Assembly: GCF_009758415.1 (NCBI RefSeq)
Contig: NZ_WQRF01000007.1
Coordinates: 45,113-109,112, forward strand
DNA: 64,000 nucleotides
Reading direction: 5' to 3'
DNA from: Devosia marina
GTDB taxonomy: Bacteria > Pseudomonadota > Alphaproteobacteria > Rhizobiales > Devosiaceae
Shown: in pieces, positions 10,268-19,709 of the stretch
Layout of the letters: every line of letters starts with the position of its first letter
How positions within the stretch are numbered: the stretch's first letter is position 1
The notes under the pieces: generated by a model
What the model saw: the letters and a program-made list of their open reading frames with translations, nothing else
Told to the model about the DNA's origin: nothing
The model's database searches: none
Translations under genes and position numbers: made by a program

Positions 10268-10846
10268 ATGCGCAATGCAACAGGCCTTGCGGCATTTTTG
10301 CTGCTGACCGGTGCCGTTTCGGCCGAGCCCTTCCACCACCCTTATGGTGAATGGCGTGAATATAACCGCGACTGGCTGGCCGCCTGTCCCGATTCCATCA
10401 ACGAGGACGCCATCGATTTTTACGGCTATTCCTGCTTTGCCAGCACGGGCAGCCAGGAGCTCAACGGCGCAGGGCTGCCAGCCTATAAGCTGACCCTTAT
10501 CCGCAATCGCCTCAATGGGGAGCTCGACATCGCCATCACGGTGTCGCCGGGGGATGGCGAATATGATCCCGACCGACCCATTGCGCTGCGATTTGGCGGT
10601 GAAGCGCCCATTGCCCTCACTTTAGCCTCGGGGCTTGAAACCCGGCACAACACGATCAATCAGTTCTTCGTCATCGGTCCCCGGCGCACCGACATTCTCG
10701 ACAAGATGAAAGATCGCAACGCCCTGACCCTGTCGGTGCCGCTGGCGGGGCAGGAGGATCCTGTCGAAACCTGGCTCTCGCTGCGTGGCGTGCTGGCCTC
10801 GCTCGATTTCATGGCCAACTACGCCCGCCGGGTGACGCAATATTGA
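10268..10846 (+). CDS. Secreted hypothetical protein
   Basis: A 192-residue protein of unknown function with a signal peptide (MRNATGLAAFLLLTGAVSAEP, cleavage near residue 19-20). The mature part has two Cys (DWLAACPDS and GYSCFAS) that could form a disulfide in the periplasm. No enzymatic motif is recognised. The ATG at 10268 is chosen because AGAGAGA precedes it and the signal peptide then starts correctly. It is divergent from the DUF4180-like gene and converges with the radical SAM gene 10 bp downstream. Confidence 0.7.
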   Translation: MRNATGLAAFLLLTGAVSAEPFHHPYGEWREYNRDWLAACPDSINEDAIDFYGYSCFASTGSQELNGAGLPAYKLTLIRNRLNGELDIAITVSPGDGEYDPDRPIALRFGGEAPIALTLASGLETRHNTINQFFVIGPRRTDILDKMKDRNALTLSVPLAGQEDPVETWLSLRGVLASLDFMANYARRVTQY

Positions 10847-10856
10847 GACGCGACGG

Positions 10857-12005
10857 CTAGAACAGGCTCATCTGCGCGCTTTCCACCGTCGGGGCCTCGA
10901 ACAGGTCTGCCCGCAATGGCGGCAGCTTGGCATCGAGCCCGTAACGCTCGCGGGCCTTTTCGAAACGCTGGCGCAACAGGGTGGCATAAGGGCCTTCGCC
11001 GGTCATGCGGCTGCCAAAGCGTGGATCATTGTCGCGCCCGCCACGCGTGTCGCGTACCAGCGAGAGCACATGACGCACCCGGTCCGGGAAATGCCTGAGC
11101 AGCCATTCGCGGAACACGTCCCGCACTTCGCCGGGCAGGCGCAACAGGATCATCTGCGCACTGATCGCGCCCTGAGCCTTGCCGGCATCGAGAATGCGCT
11201 CAAGTTCCATATCGTTGATCGCCGGGATCATCGGCGAGGCAAAGATGGCGGTCGGAATGCCGGCTTCCGAAAGCAGGCGAATGGCCTCCAGCCGCCGCGC
11301 CGGCGAGGAGGCGCGCGGCTCCATTTTGCGGCTCAGCTTGTGGTCCATCGAGGTGACCGAAATGGCAACCTTCACCAGCCCCGATCTGGCCAGCTCGGTC
11401 AGAATGTCGAGGTCCCGCACGATCAACGCCGATTTGGTGGTGATCATCACTGGATGCCTGGTCTCCAGCATCACTTCGAGAATGCCGCGCGTCAGCTTGT
11501 GGGTGCGCTCGGCGGGCTGGTAGGGGTCGGTGTTGGTGCCCATGGCAATGGGTTTGGCGCGGTAGTTCTTTGCCGAAAGTTCGGCCCGCAACGCCTCGAC
11601 GGCATTGGCCTTCACATAGATATCGCGCTCGAAATCCACCCCGGCCGAATGCCCCAGATAGGCATGAGTCGGTCGTGCGAAGCAGTATGAGCAGCCATGC
11701 TCGCAACCGCGATAGGCATTGATCGAGCGCTCAAAGCCGATATCGGGGCTGTCATTGCTGGTGATGATGGTTTTGGCGCGTTCGATATGCTCGATTGTTT
11801 CGAACATGGGCATTGGCTCGACGCTGCCCCAGCCGTCATCGAAGCTGTCACGCTGATGCTTTTCAAACCGGCCCACGCGATTGCTCTGCGCGCCCCGACC
11901 GCGAATGCTGTCGGGCCGTTCCAGTTCGCGCCGCGCCAGATCAGCGTCCCGGCTGCGGCTCAGACGTTCAAGGGCTTCAAAAGAGGGCGCCTGATAAAGG
12001 GCCAT
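10857..12005 (-). CDS. PA0069-family radical SAM protein (SplB-like)
   Basis: A 382-residue radical SAM protein. The cluster motif is Cys101-x3-Cys105-x2-Cys108 in RGCEHGCSYCF, the C-x3-C-x2-C form. AMGTNTDPYQPAE and TKSALIVRDLDIL follow, as in the PA0069/SplB-like group. The substrate is unknown; relation to spore photoproduct lyase suggests nucleic-acid chemistry, but this is inference. The ATG at 12005 follows AGGAGACAGAACC. A LexA-type box lies 75 nt upstream (12080-12094), suggesting SOS control. The rnhB neighbourhood is typical of Rhizobiales. Confidence 0.9.
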   Translation of the reverse strand: MALYQAPSFEALERLSRSRDADLARRELERPDSIRGRGAQSNRVGRFEKHQRDSFDDGWGSVEPMPMFETIEHIERAKTIITSNDSPDIGFERSINAYRGCEHGCSYCFARPTHAYLGHSAGVDFERDIYVKANAVEALRAELSAKNYRAKPIAMGTNTDPYQPAERTHKLTRGILEVMLETRHPVMITTKSALIVRDLDILTELARSGLVKVAISVTSMDHKLSRKMEPRASSPARRLEAIRLLSEAGIPTAIFASPMIPAINDMELERILDAGKAQGAISAQMILLRLPGEVRDVFREWLLRHFPDRVRHVLSLVRDTRGGRDNDPRFGSRMTGEGPYATLLRQRFEKARERYGLDAKLPPLRADLFEAPTVESAQMSLF

Positions 12006-12376
12006 GGTTCTGTCTCCTGCCTCTACGCGGGAGGGAATCGTCTTTCCTCCAACGCATGAGAATGCTATCAGGTTGGCAGGAACAGAACAAGAACATGTAG
12101 GTGGCAACGGAGGCTACCAAAACAGATATCGGCATGGCGCCCTTGCATTGCAAGGCTTTACCGCAGGCCGATCCGGGCGTAGGAAACCGCGCTCAACCCG
12201 GCGCAATCGGCCATGCGCAATTGTACGCTGCGCTCGTCTCGTTGAAGGCATGCTGGGCCCCGAGATTCATGTTGCTGACACTGGCTGTCGCGCGTTCTTT
12301 GCAATTCCCGTGTCGAAAGCTGGCGACGCCGGCCGTCGCATGGGCGACACGCTATTCGTGATGAGGGTTACGACAC
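12006..12376. other. Intergenic region, 371 bp
   Basis: No convincing gene. It holds the promoter of the leftward radical SAM gene, including the LexA-type box, and the promoter of the rightward MFS gene. Short open frames here lack ribosome sites and recognisable protein features. Confidence 0.6.
12080..12094 (-). promoter_or_regulatory. LexA (SOS) box, alphaproteobacterial type
   Basis: The plus strand reads GAAC-AGAACAA-GAAC, that is GTTC-N7-GTTC on the coding strand of the radical SAM gene. This is the direct-repeat LexA operator of Alphaproteobacteria, with both half-sites perfect and an A-rich spacer as usual. It is 75 nt upstream of the ATG at 12005. No LexA gene is in the window. Confidence 0.7.
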
Positions 12377-13864
12377 ATGACACTGCAAGCCACTTTGGTC
12401 GAGACGGCCGAGATCGCGCCGCACCATCCCGACAATGCCGCACGCAACAGGCTGGTCATCGCCATTCTGCTGGTCTCGACCTTTGTCGTGTTTCTCAACG
12501 AAACCATCATGAGCGTGGCCATTCCCCATCTGATGGGCGACCTAGGCGTCACCGCCAGCGCGGCCCAATGGCTGACCACGGGGTTCCTTTTGACCATGGC
12601 GGTGGTGATCCCGATCACCGGCTTCCTGCTGCAGCGGATCAATACCCGGCCGATCTTCATGCTCGCCATGGCCATCTTTTCGACTGGCACGCTGGCCTGC
12701 GCCCTGGCGCCGGGCCTTGAACTGCTGATCGTCGGGCGGGTTATTCAGGCTATCGGCACCGCGATCATGATGCCATTGCTGATGACCACTGTGATGACCC
12801 TGGTGCCACCAGAGTCCCGCGGCAAGACCATGGGCAATATTTCCATCGTCATGTCGGTGGCCCCGGCCATCGGCCCGACCATTGGCGGCTTCATCCTGGC
12901 AAATTTCGACTGGCGCTTCATGTTCTATTTTACCCTGCCCATCGCCATTGCGGCGCTGGTGCTGGGCGCGCTGCGCATCCGCAATGTCTCGACCCCCCGC
13001 TATGCCCCGCTCGATGTGCTGTCGGTGATCCTGTCGGCCTTTGCCTTTGGCGGGCTGGTTTATGGTCTGTCGAGCTTTGGCGAGAGCTTTGCCCATGCCG
13101 GCGAACCCGGCCCGGTGCCGCTCTGGCTGCCGATTGCCGTCGGCGTGATCGCTATGGGATTGTTTGCCTGGCGACAGTTCGGCCTGCAGCGCGAAGACAA
13201 GGCCCTGCTTGATCTGCGCGTGTTCCAGTCGCGCAACTACACCGTCTCGGTGTCGATGATGCTGGTGGCCATGATGGCTCTGTTCGGCACCGTCATCCTG
13301 CTGCCCATCTACACACAGAACGTGGTCGGGCTCGACACGCTCGAAACCGGTCTGCTCTTGCTGCCCGGCGGTTTGATCATGGGCCTGCTTGGCCCGGTCG
13401 TCGGCCGCCTCTACGACCGCGTCGGCCCCAGGGTGCTGGCCGTGCCGGGCGCCATTCTGGTCTCCGCCGTGCTCTGGGCTCTGACCACGGTTGGGCAGGA
13501 CACCGCCCCTTGGGCGTTGTTGGCGGGCCATGTAGTGCTCAGCATTGGCCTGGCGCTGATCTTCACGCCCGTCTTCACCTCGTCCATGGGGTCGGTGCGC
13601 ATGGAGCTTTATTCGCACGCTTCGGCCGTGCTCGGCTCGGTCCAGCAATTGGCCGGCGCGGCGGGCATTGCCCTGTTCGTGGCGTTGATGACCATTCGCA
13701 CTGCGGCGCTTACGGCCGAGGGCGTCGAGCCGGTGGAAGCGCTGGCCGGCGGTATTCGCACCGCGTTCCTGGTCGGGGCGATCATCTCTCTGTTTGCCGT
13801 TCTTGCGGCCTTCTTCATCCGCAAGCCCGAAGGTGGCGCACCTGGACCTGGCAGCAGTCACTGA
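12377..13864 (+). CDS. MFS multidrug transporter, DHA2 (EmrB/QacA-like)
   Basis: A 495-residue membrane protein with about 14 predicted transmembrane helices, the DHA2 number. The first helix holds FVVFLNETIMSVAIPHLM (the D/N-E motif of drug:H+ antiporters), motif A-like LLQRINTRPIF follows helix 2, and motif C-like APAIGPTIGGFI is in helix 5. It likely exports drugs or other amphipathic compounds with proton antiport; the substrate is unknown. No adjacent TetR/MarR regulator or EmrA adaptor is seen. A hairpin terminator follows at 13893-13918. Confidence 0.88.
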   Translation: MTLQATLVETAEIAPHHPDNAARNRLVIAILLVSTFVVFLNETIMSVAIPHLMGDLGVTASAAQWLTTGFLLTMAVVIPITGFLLQRINTRPIFMLAMAIFSTGTLACALAPGLELLIVGRVIQAIGTAIMMPLLMTTVMTLVPPESRGKTMGNISIVMSVAPAIGPTIGGFILANFDWRFMFYFTLPIAIAALVLGALRIRNVSTPRYAPLDVLSVILSAFAFGGLVYGLSSFGESFAHAGEPGPVPLWLPIAVGVIAMGLFAWRQFGLQREDKALLDLRVFQSRNYTVSVSMMLVAMMALFGTVILLPIYTQNVVGLDTLETGLLLLPGGLIMGLLGPVVGRLYDRVGPRVLAVPGAILVSAVLWALTTVGQDTAPWALLAGHVVLSIGLALIFTPVFTSSMGSVRMELYSHASAVLGSVQQLAGAAGIALFVALMTIRTAALTAEGVEPVEALAGGIRTAFLVGAIISLFAVLAAFFIRKPEGGAPGPGSSH

Positions 13865-13892
13865 CGCTTCCCCTGCAATGAGAACGTACCGG

Positions 13893-13918
13893 CTCCCGCC
13901 CTCTAAAAAAGGCGGGAG
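13893..13918 (+). terminator. Hairpin terminator after the DHA2 transporter
   Basis: An 8-bp stem CTCCCGCC / GGCGGGAG with a 10-nt A-rich loop, followed by TTCTCTT. The weak T tract lowers confidence, but the position 29 bp after the stop fits. Confidence 0.5.
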
Positions 13919-13980
13919 TTCTCTTGGCGCCAACCATTTCATTACCAATGCGGGCTAGTGCTGGCGTTGGAGGATGTCCG

Positions 13981-15141
13981 ATGGAGACCCAAGACAATTT
14001 CGCCATCCTGGCGCCGCTGATCCAGCTCTCCTTTGCCGCCGTGTTCTACTGGCTGCAGCGGACCGGCATTGCCTCGGCCTGGCGCTGGGGGCTGGCCTAT
14101 GGCTTGAGCGCCCTTGCCGCACTGCTCTATCTGCCGCCCTTCGATCCCGCCATTCAGACCGTTCTTTCGGATGCCTGCTATCTGGTGGCCTATTCGATGT
14201 TTGCCGAGGCGATCCTGGCCCGTCACAACCAACCCTTGCGGCGCATGGTTCGGACCATCGTGTTGCTCGCTTTTCTCGGGCTGGATCTGATCGCTGTCAT
14301 GGTCTTCGACAGCCTCGCCCTGAGTGTGCTGGCCATCGATACGGGCGTGGGCGTACTGCTCGGTTTCGGCCTGCTCGCCTGGCGACAAATGCGCAGCAGC
14401 GTCGATATCACGCTCGGCCTGTGTGCTCTGCTGAGCGTGGCAATTAACCTCCTTTCGGCGATCACCTATGGCCTGGTGTTTCCGGCGCAGGTCGAGGTGG
14501 CGCAGGTGTTCGGCACCGAATATGCCTATGTCATGCAATTGACGGGCAGTGTGTTCGGCATCTGGTTCGGCCTGTCGGCCCTGGCCACCTATTCGCTCGA
14601 CGCCATGGCCAGATATCGCGAGGCGGCGGACCGGGACCCGCTAAGTGGGTTGCTTAACCGACGGGGCTTTGACGTCTTGACCAAGCCGCTGATCAAGCAG
14701 GGCCTGGGTGGAGCCTTGCTGACCGTGGACATCGATCATTTCAAGCAGATCAACGACCGTTATGGCCACGATGCTGGCGATCTGGTGCTGATCGGGCTGG
14801 CGGACATCCTGCGCTCGACCCTGCCGGAAAAGGCGATCATTGCCCGCTTTGGCGGCGAGGAGTTCGTGGTTGTCCTCCCCCAGGCGCCCTTGAGCGAAGG
14901 CGGTGCGCTGGCCCATGCGATCCGCGTGACCTGCGCCGGCCATGATTGGCGGCCAGCCGGCATTGATCGGCAGGTAACGGTGTGCGTCGGCGTGGCCGAA
15001 GCCAATCTGGATGAGGAGACCTGGCGTCCGGCCTTCAATCGGGCCGATACTGCACTCTATGCCGCCAAGGAGGCGGGCCGGAACCAGGTGATGTTCGCCC
15101 GCAATGACAGGCTGCAACCAATCAGCCGCAGCGCTGCGTGA
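13981..15141 (+). CDS. Membrane diguanylate cyclase (GGDEF)
   Basis: A 386-residue protein. Residues 1-205 contain about six transmembrane helices with no recognised sensor domain. The GGDEF domain starts at DPLSGLLNRRGFD, and the active-site loop is G291-G-E-E-F295, a form that is usually active in making c-di-GMP. DVDHFKQINDRYGHDAGD precedes it. The inhibitory RxxD I-site expected five residues before the loop is absent (P-E-K-A there), so product inhibition is probably missing. The ATG at 13981 is chosen for the strong GGAGG upstream. The signal sensed is unknown. Confidence 0.92.
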   Translation: METQDNFAILAPLIQLSFAAVFYWLQRTGIASAWRWGLAYGLSALAALLYLPPFDPAIQTVLSDACYLVAYSMFAEAILARHNQPLRRMVRTIVLLAFLGLDLIAVMVFDSLALSVLAIDTGVGVLLGFGLLAWRQMRSSVDITLGLCALLSVAINLLSAITYGLVFPAQVEVAQVFGTEYAYVMQLTGSVFGIWFGLSALATYSLDAMARYREAADRDPLSGLLNRRGFDVLTKPLIKQGLGGALLTVDIDHFKQINDRYGHDAGDLVLIGLADILRSTLPEKAIIARFGGEEFVVVLPQAPLSEGGALAHAIRVTCAGHDWRPAGIDRQVTVCVGVAEANLDEETWRPAFNRADTALYAAKEAGRNQVMFARNDRLQPISRSAA

Positions 15142-15148
15142 CCGGACA

Positions 15149-15685
15149 TCATCGCTCGTCGAGCCGGGGCATCAGCTCGACGAAATTGCACGGCTTGTGC
15201 CGGTAATCGAGCTGGTGGGTAAGAATGCCTTCCCAGGCGTCGCGGCAGGCGCCACGCGAACCGGGCAGGCAGAAGACGAATGTGGTGCCGATCAGCCCCG
15301 CCGTGGCACGCGATTGCAGCGAAGATGTACCCACGGTGGTCGCCGAATATTGGTGGAACAGCACCGAAAAGCCTTCCATGCGCTTGTCGAACAGCGGCTC
15401 GACAGCTTCCGGGGTGATGTCGCGCCCGGAAAATCCGGTCCCGCCGGTGGTCAGGATCACATCGACCTTGGGGTTGGCGACATAGGCCTGCACGGCGGCG
15501 CGCAGGAGCTGGATTTCGTCACGCACCACCTGCCGTTCGAAGCAGTGATGTCCGTCCGCTTCCAGCAGGGATTTGAGCAGCGCTCCGCCGGTATCGGTCT
15601 CCAGCGTGCGCGTGTCGGAGACGGCAATGACGGCGATGGAAAGTGGCTTGAAGGCCCGGTCCTCAAACTTTTCCGTTCTGAACAT
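15149..15685 (-). CDS. moaB: Molybdenum cofactor biosynthesis protein MoaB
   Basis: A protein of about 178 residues in the MoaB/Mog family. The substrate-binding loop is TTGGTGFSGRDITPEA, followed by FSVLFHQYSATTVGTSSLQSRA. MoaB-type proteins adenylylate molybdopterin ahead of metal insertion. No other moa/mog/moe gene is in the window. Three in-frame ATGs occur (15694, 15691, 15685); GGAGG is nine bases before the last, so I prefer 15685. The 5' end overlaps the 3' end of the upstream MFS gene, so translation is probably coupled. Confidence 0.9.
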   Translation of the reverse strand: MFRTEKFEDRAFKPLSIAVIAVSDTRTLETDTGGALLKSLLEADGHHCFERQVVRDEIQLLRAAVQAYVANPKVDVILTTGGTGFSGRDITPEAVEPLFDKRMEGFSVLFHQYSATTVGTSSLQSRATAGLIGTTFVFCLPGSRGACRDAWEGILTHQLDYRHKPCNFVELMPRLDER

Positions 15686-16988
15686 CGCCATCATCCTCCA
15701 GCGTCTCGATCAATTCCTCGGGCACCGGATCTTCACCGCCGGCCACGAACTCGTCGGCTTCACTATCAGCACGCGGGTCCAGAACAAAGGTCTCGGGTGT
15801 CACCTGCTTGTCGCTCATCGCCTGGAACGGCGCGCGCTCGGCAGCGTCCACACTCTTGCGCACCCGCATCCGCAGATAGGCGGCGCCCGCCAATGCCCCG
15901 TGGAACGTTGCTGTAACCAAGAACAGGCCCACCGGATTCCAGGCGCCCATGATCAGCGAAGCAACGGCGGGGCCGATAGCCAGGCCAACGCCCAGGATCA
16001 GCAGCATGCCCCCGGCAATCTTGGCAAAATCGCCGTCGCGGGCAAAGTCGTTGGCATGGGCCACGGCGACCGCATAGATGGGGTTTGCGGCAAAGCCATA
16101 AGCGGCAAACAGAACATACATGCCCCAGCCAGCGCCGGGATTGATCAGCACAATCAGCGCGCCCACCATGGCTGCAAAACCGGACAGGCCAATCAGCACC
16201 AGCCGGCGGTCGATGCGGTCGGACAGGCGCCCGAACGGCACTTGCGCCACCGCACCCAGAATCGCCGCCACTGAGAACAGCAGGGCGATGCCGCCGGCAT
16301 CCAGCCCCCGTTGATAGCCATAGACCGGCGCCAGCGTGCCGAAGGCGCCATTGGCCATGCCGACCGAAAAGGCCGCGATCGCAGCGACAGGCGAGGTGCG
16401 ATAGAGTAGGCCAATATCCACCCGCGCCGATTGCAGCGGCTTGGGTTGCGGGCTGGAGGTGAGGGCCGTGGGCAGGACCGCGCAGATGAAGCTGATCGCG
16501 CCGATGACGAAGGGTATGTAGCCCGCCGTACCGGTAACCGACATGGCAATCTGCCCCAGGGTTGAGGCTGCCATGTTAATGGTCACATAGATCGAGAAGA
16601 TCGTGCCACGGTTGCGATTGTCGGTCACTTCATTGAGCCAGCTTTCAACGATCATCGCCGCGCCGGCAAAGCAGAAGCCGGAAAGCGCCCGCAGCACGAT
16701 CCAGCTAAAATCGTTGATCCAGAGCAGGTTGAGCAGGATCGTGATCGTGCCGATGGCTGCCATCACCGAAAAGGCGCGGATATGCCCTACCTTGCGCACG
16801 ACCAGCGGCACCGTCAGTGAGCCGGCGACAAAGCCGATCGACCAACCCGTACCGATCAGGCCCAGTGCCAGTAGCGAAAAACCTTCTTCAGCGCCGCGAA
16901 CCGACAGCAGAAGCCCCTGCAGGCCACCACCGAACATGAGCAGGGCCGACCCCAGGAACAGGGCATAAATCTTGATGACGGAAGCCAT
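15663..16988 (-). CDS. MFS transporter, YcaD-like
   Basis: A 441-residue MFS protein with about 12 transmembrane helices over residues 1-375 and a hydrophilic acidic C-terminal tail of about 65 residues (ending EDDGDVQNGKV). FCFAGAAMIVESWLNE in helix 4 and PFGRLSDRIDRR in the second-half motif A resemble the YcaD/UMF1-like branch. The substrate is unknown. It overlaps moaB by about 23 bp at its 3' end on the same strand, so the pair is likely an operon. A functional link between the two is not evident. Confidence 0.85.
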   Translation of the reverse strand: MASVIKIYALFLGSALLMFGGGLQGLLLSVRGAEEGFSLLALGLIGTGWSIGFVAGSLTVPLVVRKVGHIRAFSVMAAIGTITILLNLLWINDFSWIVLRALSGFCFAGAAMIVESWLNEVTDNRNRGTIFSIYVTINMAASTLGQIAMSVTGTAGYIPFVIGAISFICAVLPTALTSSPQPKPLQSARVDIGLLYRTSPVAAIAAFSVGMANGAFGTLAPVYGYQRGLDAGGIALLFSVAAILGAVAQVPFGRLSDRIDRRLVLIGLSGFAAMVGALIVLINPGAGWGMYVLFAAYGFAANPIYAVAVAHANDFARDGDFAKIAGGMLLILGVGLAIGPAVASLIMGAWNPVGLFLVTATFHGALAGAAYLRMRVRKSVDAAERAPFQAMSDKQVTPETFVLDPRADSEADEFVAGGEDPVPEELIETLEDDGDVQNGKV

Positions 16989-17078
16989 GACGCTATTCGG
17001 CCTTCAGATAGAGCGTTGCAAATCACACGAACGCGACCATAGCGCGTTCAGTTGCCCTGGATAGACCGGAATTCCAGA

Positions 17079-17891
17079 TCAGGCGAGCCCGAGTTCGTCC
17101 ACACGCTGCTTGAAGCTCAACAGGTCGCGCCAGGCCTGCTGCTTGGCCGGCGGATTGCGCAGCAGATAGGCCGGGTGCAGCGTGGGTAGGGCCGGCACGG
17201 CATGGGCGCCGATGGTCACGTCCTGCCATTTGCCACGCATCTTGATGATGCCGCTGGTGGTCTTGAAGACGGTCTGCATTGCCGGGCCGCCCAGCGTCAT
17301 TACCAGTTTGGGTGCGACCAGTTCCACCTGCCGGTTGAGGAAGGGCAGGCACAATTCCATTTCCTCAGGCGTCGGCGTGCGATTGCCGGGCGGCCGCCAG
17401 GGCACGGTATTGACAATATAGACCGAAGTGCGGTCGAGCCCGATGGCGCCCAGCATACGGTCGAGCAATTGCCCCGACCGGCCGACAAAGGGCTTGCCCT
17501 GCCGGTCCTCTTCGGCGCCTGGCGCTTCGCCGATCAGCATGATTTTGGCTTCCGGATTGCCATCGGCAAATACCAGTTGCGTGGCGCGGAATTTCAGCCC
17601 GCAGCCGTCATAGCTTTCGAGCGCAGCGCGCAGGGCATCAAGCGATTGGGCTGACGCCGCCAATTGACGCGCTTCGCCCGGGTCGCCACCAACCGGGCCG
17701 GAGAGGGGTTGGGGCGCTGCTGGTGCCTCACCGGCCGGCGCCGCACGCGACGGCATGGCCGCTGGCATTGGCGATTTCTGAGCAAAGCGGTCGACCGGTT
17801 CGTCAAGCACGGCCAGATCCACCCCGGCGGCCCGATACCAGTCGAGCACCGAGAGCAGTTCGGCATTGTTGAGCGGTCGATCTTGAGACAT
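17079..17891 (-). CDS. Uracil-DNA glycosylase, family 4-like, without full Fe-S ligand set
   Basis: A 270-residue protein. The first 85 residues are a Pro/Ala-rich region, followed by the UDG fold with motif [18 protein letters not shown] and motif B HPAYLL. It should excise uracil from DNA. Family 4 enzymes carry four cysteines for a [4Fe-4S] cluster. Here the first is Tyr (SYDGCGL), the second Cys is kept, the third is Trp ([11 protein letters not shown]) and the fourth is kept (MELCLPF). The cluster is therefore probably absent, as in the Fe-S-less UDG class known from Bradyrhizobium. It is divergent from etfD with a 68-bp shared promoter region. Confidence 0.9.
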   Translation of the reverse strand: MSQDRPLNNAELLSVLDWYRAAGVDLAVLDEPVDRFAQKSPMPAAMPSRAAPAGEAPAAPQPLSGPVGGDPGEARQLAASAQSLDALRAALESYDGCGLKFRATQLVFADGNPEAKIMLIGEAPGAEEDRQGKPFVGRSGQLLDRMLGAIGLDRTSVYIVNTVPWRPPGNRTPTPEEMELCLPFLNRQVELVAPKLVMTLGGPAMQTVFKTTSGIIKMRGKWQDVTIGAHAVPALPTLHPAYLLRNPPAKQQAWRDLLSFKQRVDELGLA

Positions 17892-17959
17892 TGGGCCCGT
17901 TATGTCACACCCCGTTCAAGGGGACCAGTCGCCCTCCAAGACCCAAAGGTGCATTTCCA

Positions 17960-19612
17960 ATGGCAGAAGCCGGCAATCGCGAAACGCTTCCGACAGATGT
18001 GCTGATCGTCGGCGCCGGTCCGTCAGGTCTGGCCGCGGCCATTAGGCTGAAACAGCGTCATCCCGAGCTTGCCGTCACGGTCGTGGAAAAGGCAGCCGAA
18101 ATCGGCGGGCATATCCTTTCGGGGGCGGTGATGGACCCGGTGGGCCTTGATGCCCTGATCCCCGACTGGCGCCTGAAGGGCGCGCCGGTCGGGCCCGACG
18201 TTACCAGGGATACCTATCACTTCCTCACCCAGTCGGCTGATTTCGCCTTCCCCCATGTTCTGGTCCCGCCGCAGATGCGGACCAAGGATGCCATTATCGT
18301 CAGCCTGGGCGACCTGGTGCGCTGGCTGGGTGAGCAGGCGGCTGAACTGGGCGTCGATATTTTCCCAATGACCGCGGCGGTCGATGTGCTGCGAAGCGGC
18401 GATGGCCCGGTACGCGGCATCATCACCGGCGATCTTGGTCTGGACGTGGAGGGCAATCCCAAGCCCGGACACGCAGAGGGCATTGCGCTGGAAGCCAAGT
18501 ACACGCTGATTGCTGAAGGCGCGCGCGGCTCTTTGGCCAAGCAGGTCATCGGCGATTTCGCCCTCGACAGAAATGCCAGCCCGCAAAAATTTGGCCTTGG
18601 CATCAAGGAAGTCTGGGAAATTCCGCCAGAGCGGCACCAGGCGGGCCGGGTCGATCACTATCTGGGCTTTCCGCTCGACAACGCGACTGGCGGTGGCGGC
18701 TTTGCCTATCACGCCAAGAACAACAGACTCTATCTCGGGCTGGTCGTGCATCTTGACTATGCCGACCCTACGCTCTCGCCCTTTGACGAATTCCAGCGCT
18801 TCAAGACGCATCCGTCCATCGCCCGCCTGCTTGAAGGGGCCACCCGTATCAGCTACGGCGCGCGGTCGCTGACCGCCGGTGGCTTGCAGGCTATCCCCGA
18901 TCTGGCCTTCGAGGGAGGCGGGCTGATCGGCTGTGCGGCCGGGTTCATGAATGCGCCGCGCCTCAAAGCCATTCACAACGCCATCCTCTCCGGAATCGGT
19001 GCCGCTGACGCGGTCGGCGATGCCATTACCTCCGGGCGCCAGCATGACCGGATTGCCGATCTCGGGCACCACATCCTCTCGACCGGTATCGAGAAAGAAC
19101 TGACCGGCGTGCGCAATCTCAAGCCGCTCTGGAGCCGGTTCGGCACGCTGCTCGGCGCGTTTTTGGGCGGCTTCGACATGTGGTGCCAGACAGTGTTACG
19201 CTTTTCCCCCTTCGGCACGCTGCGCTGGAAAGCGCCTGATTCGGCCAAGCTCAAGACTTTGGATCAGGTCACGCCACGCCAGTATGCGCGTCCCGATGGC
19301 AAGGCGACCTTTGATCGGTCGTCCTCGGTTTTTCTGGCCAATCTGGCCCATGACGAGGATCAGCCGGTACACCTCAAACTGGCTGACCCGTCCGTGCCGG
19401 TGAGCAAAAACCTGCCGCGCTATGGCGAGCCTGCGCCGCTTTATTGTCCCGCCGGTGTTTATGAAATGGCTGAGGCAAACGGCGCGCCGGTCTTTCGCAT
19501 CCACCCCGCCAATTGCGTGCATTGCAAGACCTGCGACATCAAGGATCCGGCCCGCAACATCACCTGGGTGCCCCCCGAGGGCGGTAGCGGGCCCAATTAC
19601 AGCGGAATGTGA
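17960..19612 (+). CDS. Electron transfer flavoprotein-ubiquinone oxidoreductase
   Basis: A 550-residue inner-membrane flavoprotein that passes electrons from ETF to ubiquinone during fatty-acid and amino-acid oxidation. The FAD-binding dinucleotide fold is at the N-terminus (DVLIVGAGPSGLAAA). The C-terminal ferredoxin-like domain has cysteines 496, 519, 522 and 525 for the [4Fe-4S] cluster (LYCPAGVYE and CVHCKTC), and the protein ends in the conserved GGSGPNYSGM. The internal ATG at 17960 is chosen because the FAD motif then lies at the expected distance from the start. The etfAB genes are not in the window. Confidence 0.96.
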   Translation: MAEAGNRETLPTDVLIVGAGPSGLAAAIRLKQRHPELAVTVVEKAAEIGGHILSGAVMDPVGLDALIPDWRLKGAPVGPDVTRDTYHFLTQSADFAFPHVLVPPQMRTKDAIIVSLGDLVRWLGEQAAELGVDIFPMTAAVDVLRSGDGPVRGIITGDLGLDVEGNPKPGHAEGIALEAKYTLIAEGARGSLAKQVIGDFALDRNASPQKFGLGIKEVWEIPPERHQAGRVDHYLGFPLDNATGGGGFAYHAKNNRLYLGLVVHLDYADPTLSPFDEFQRFKTHPSIARLLEGATRISYGARSLTAGGLQAIPDLAFEGGGLIGCAAGFMNAPRLKAIHNAILSGIGAADAVGDAITSGRQHDRIADLGHHILSTGIEKELTGVRNLKPLWSRFGTLLGAFLGGFDMWCQTVLRFSPFGTLRWKAPDSAKLKTLDQVTPRQYARPDGKATFDRSSSVFLANLAHDEDQPVHLKLADPSVPVSKNLPRYGEPAPLYCPAGVYEMAEANGAPVFRIHPANCVHCKTCDIKDPARNITWVPPEGGSGPNYSGM

Positions 19613-19709
19613 CCATGCGAAGCGGGCGCTGCCCTTGCGGCGCAGTCGCAAAACGGACAATCTTTGCGCCCAAACGCGGCCGGCAACGGCATAGGGAGAA
19701 TTCAAGCAC

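Noticed and set aside
12101..12361. A short open frame in the radical SAM/MFS gap
   Set aside because: No ribosome site, no hydrophobic or domain pattern, and it overlaps regulatory sequence.
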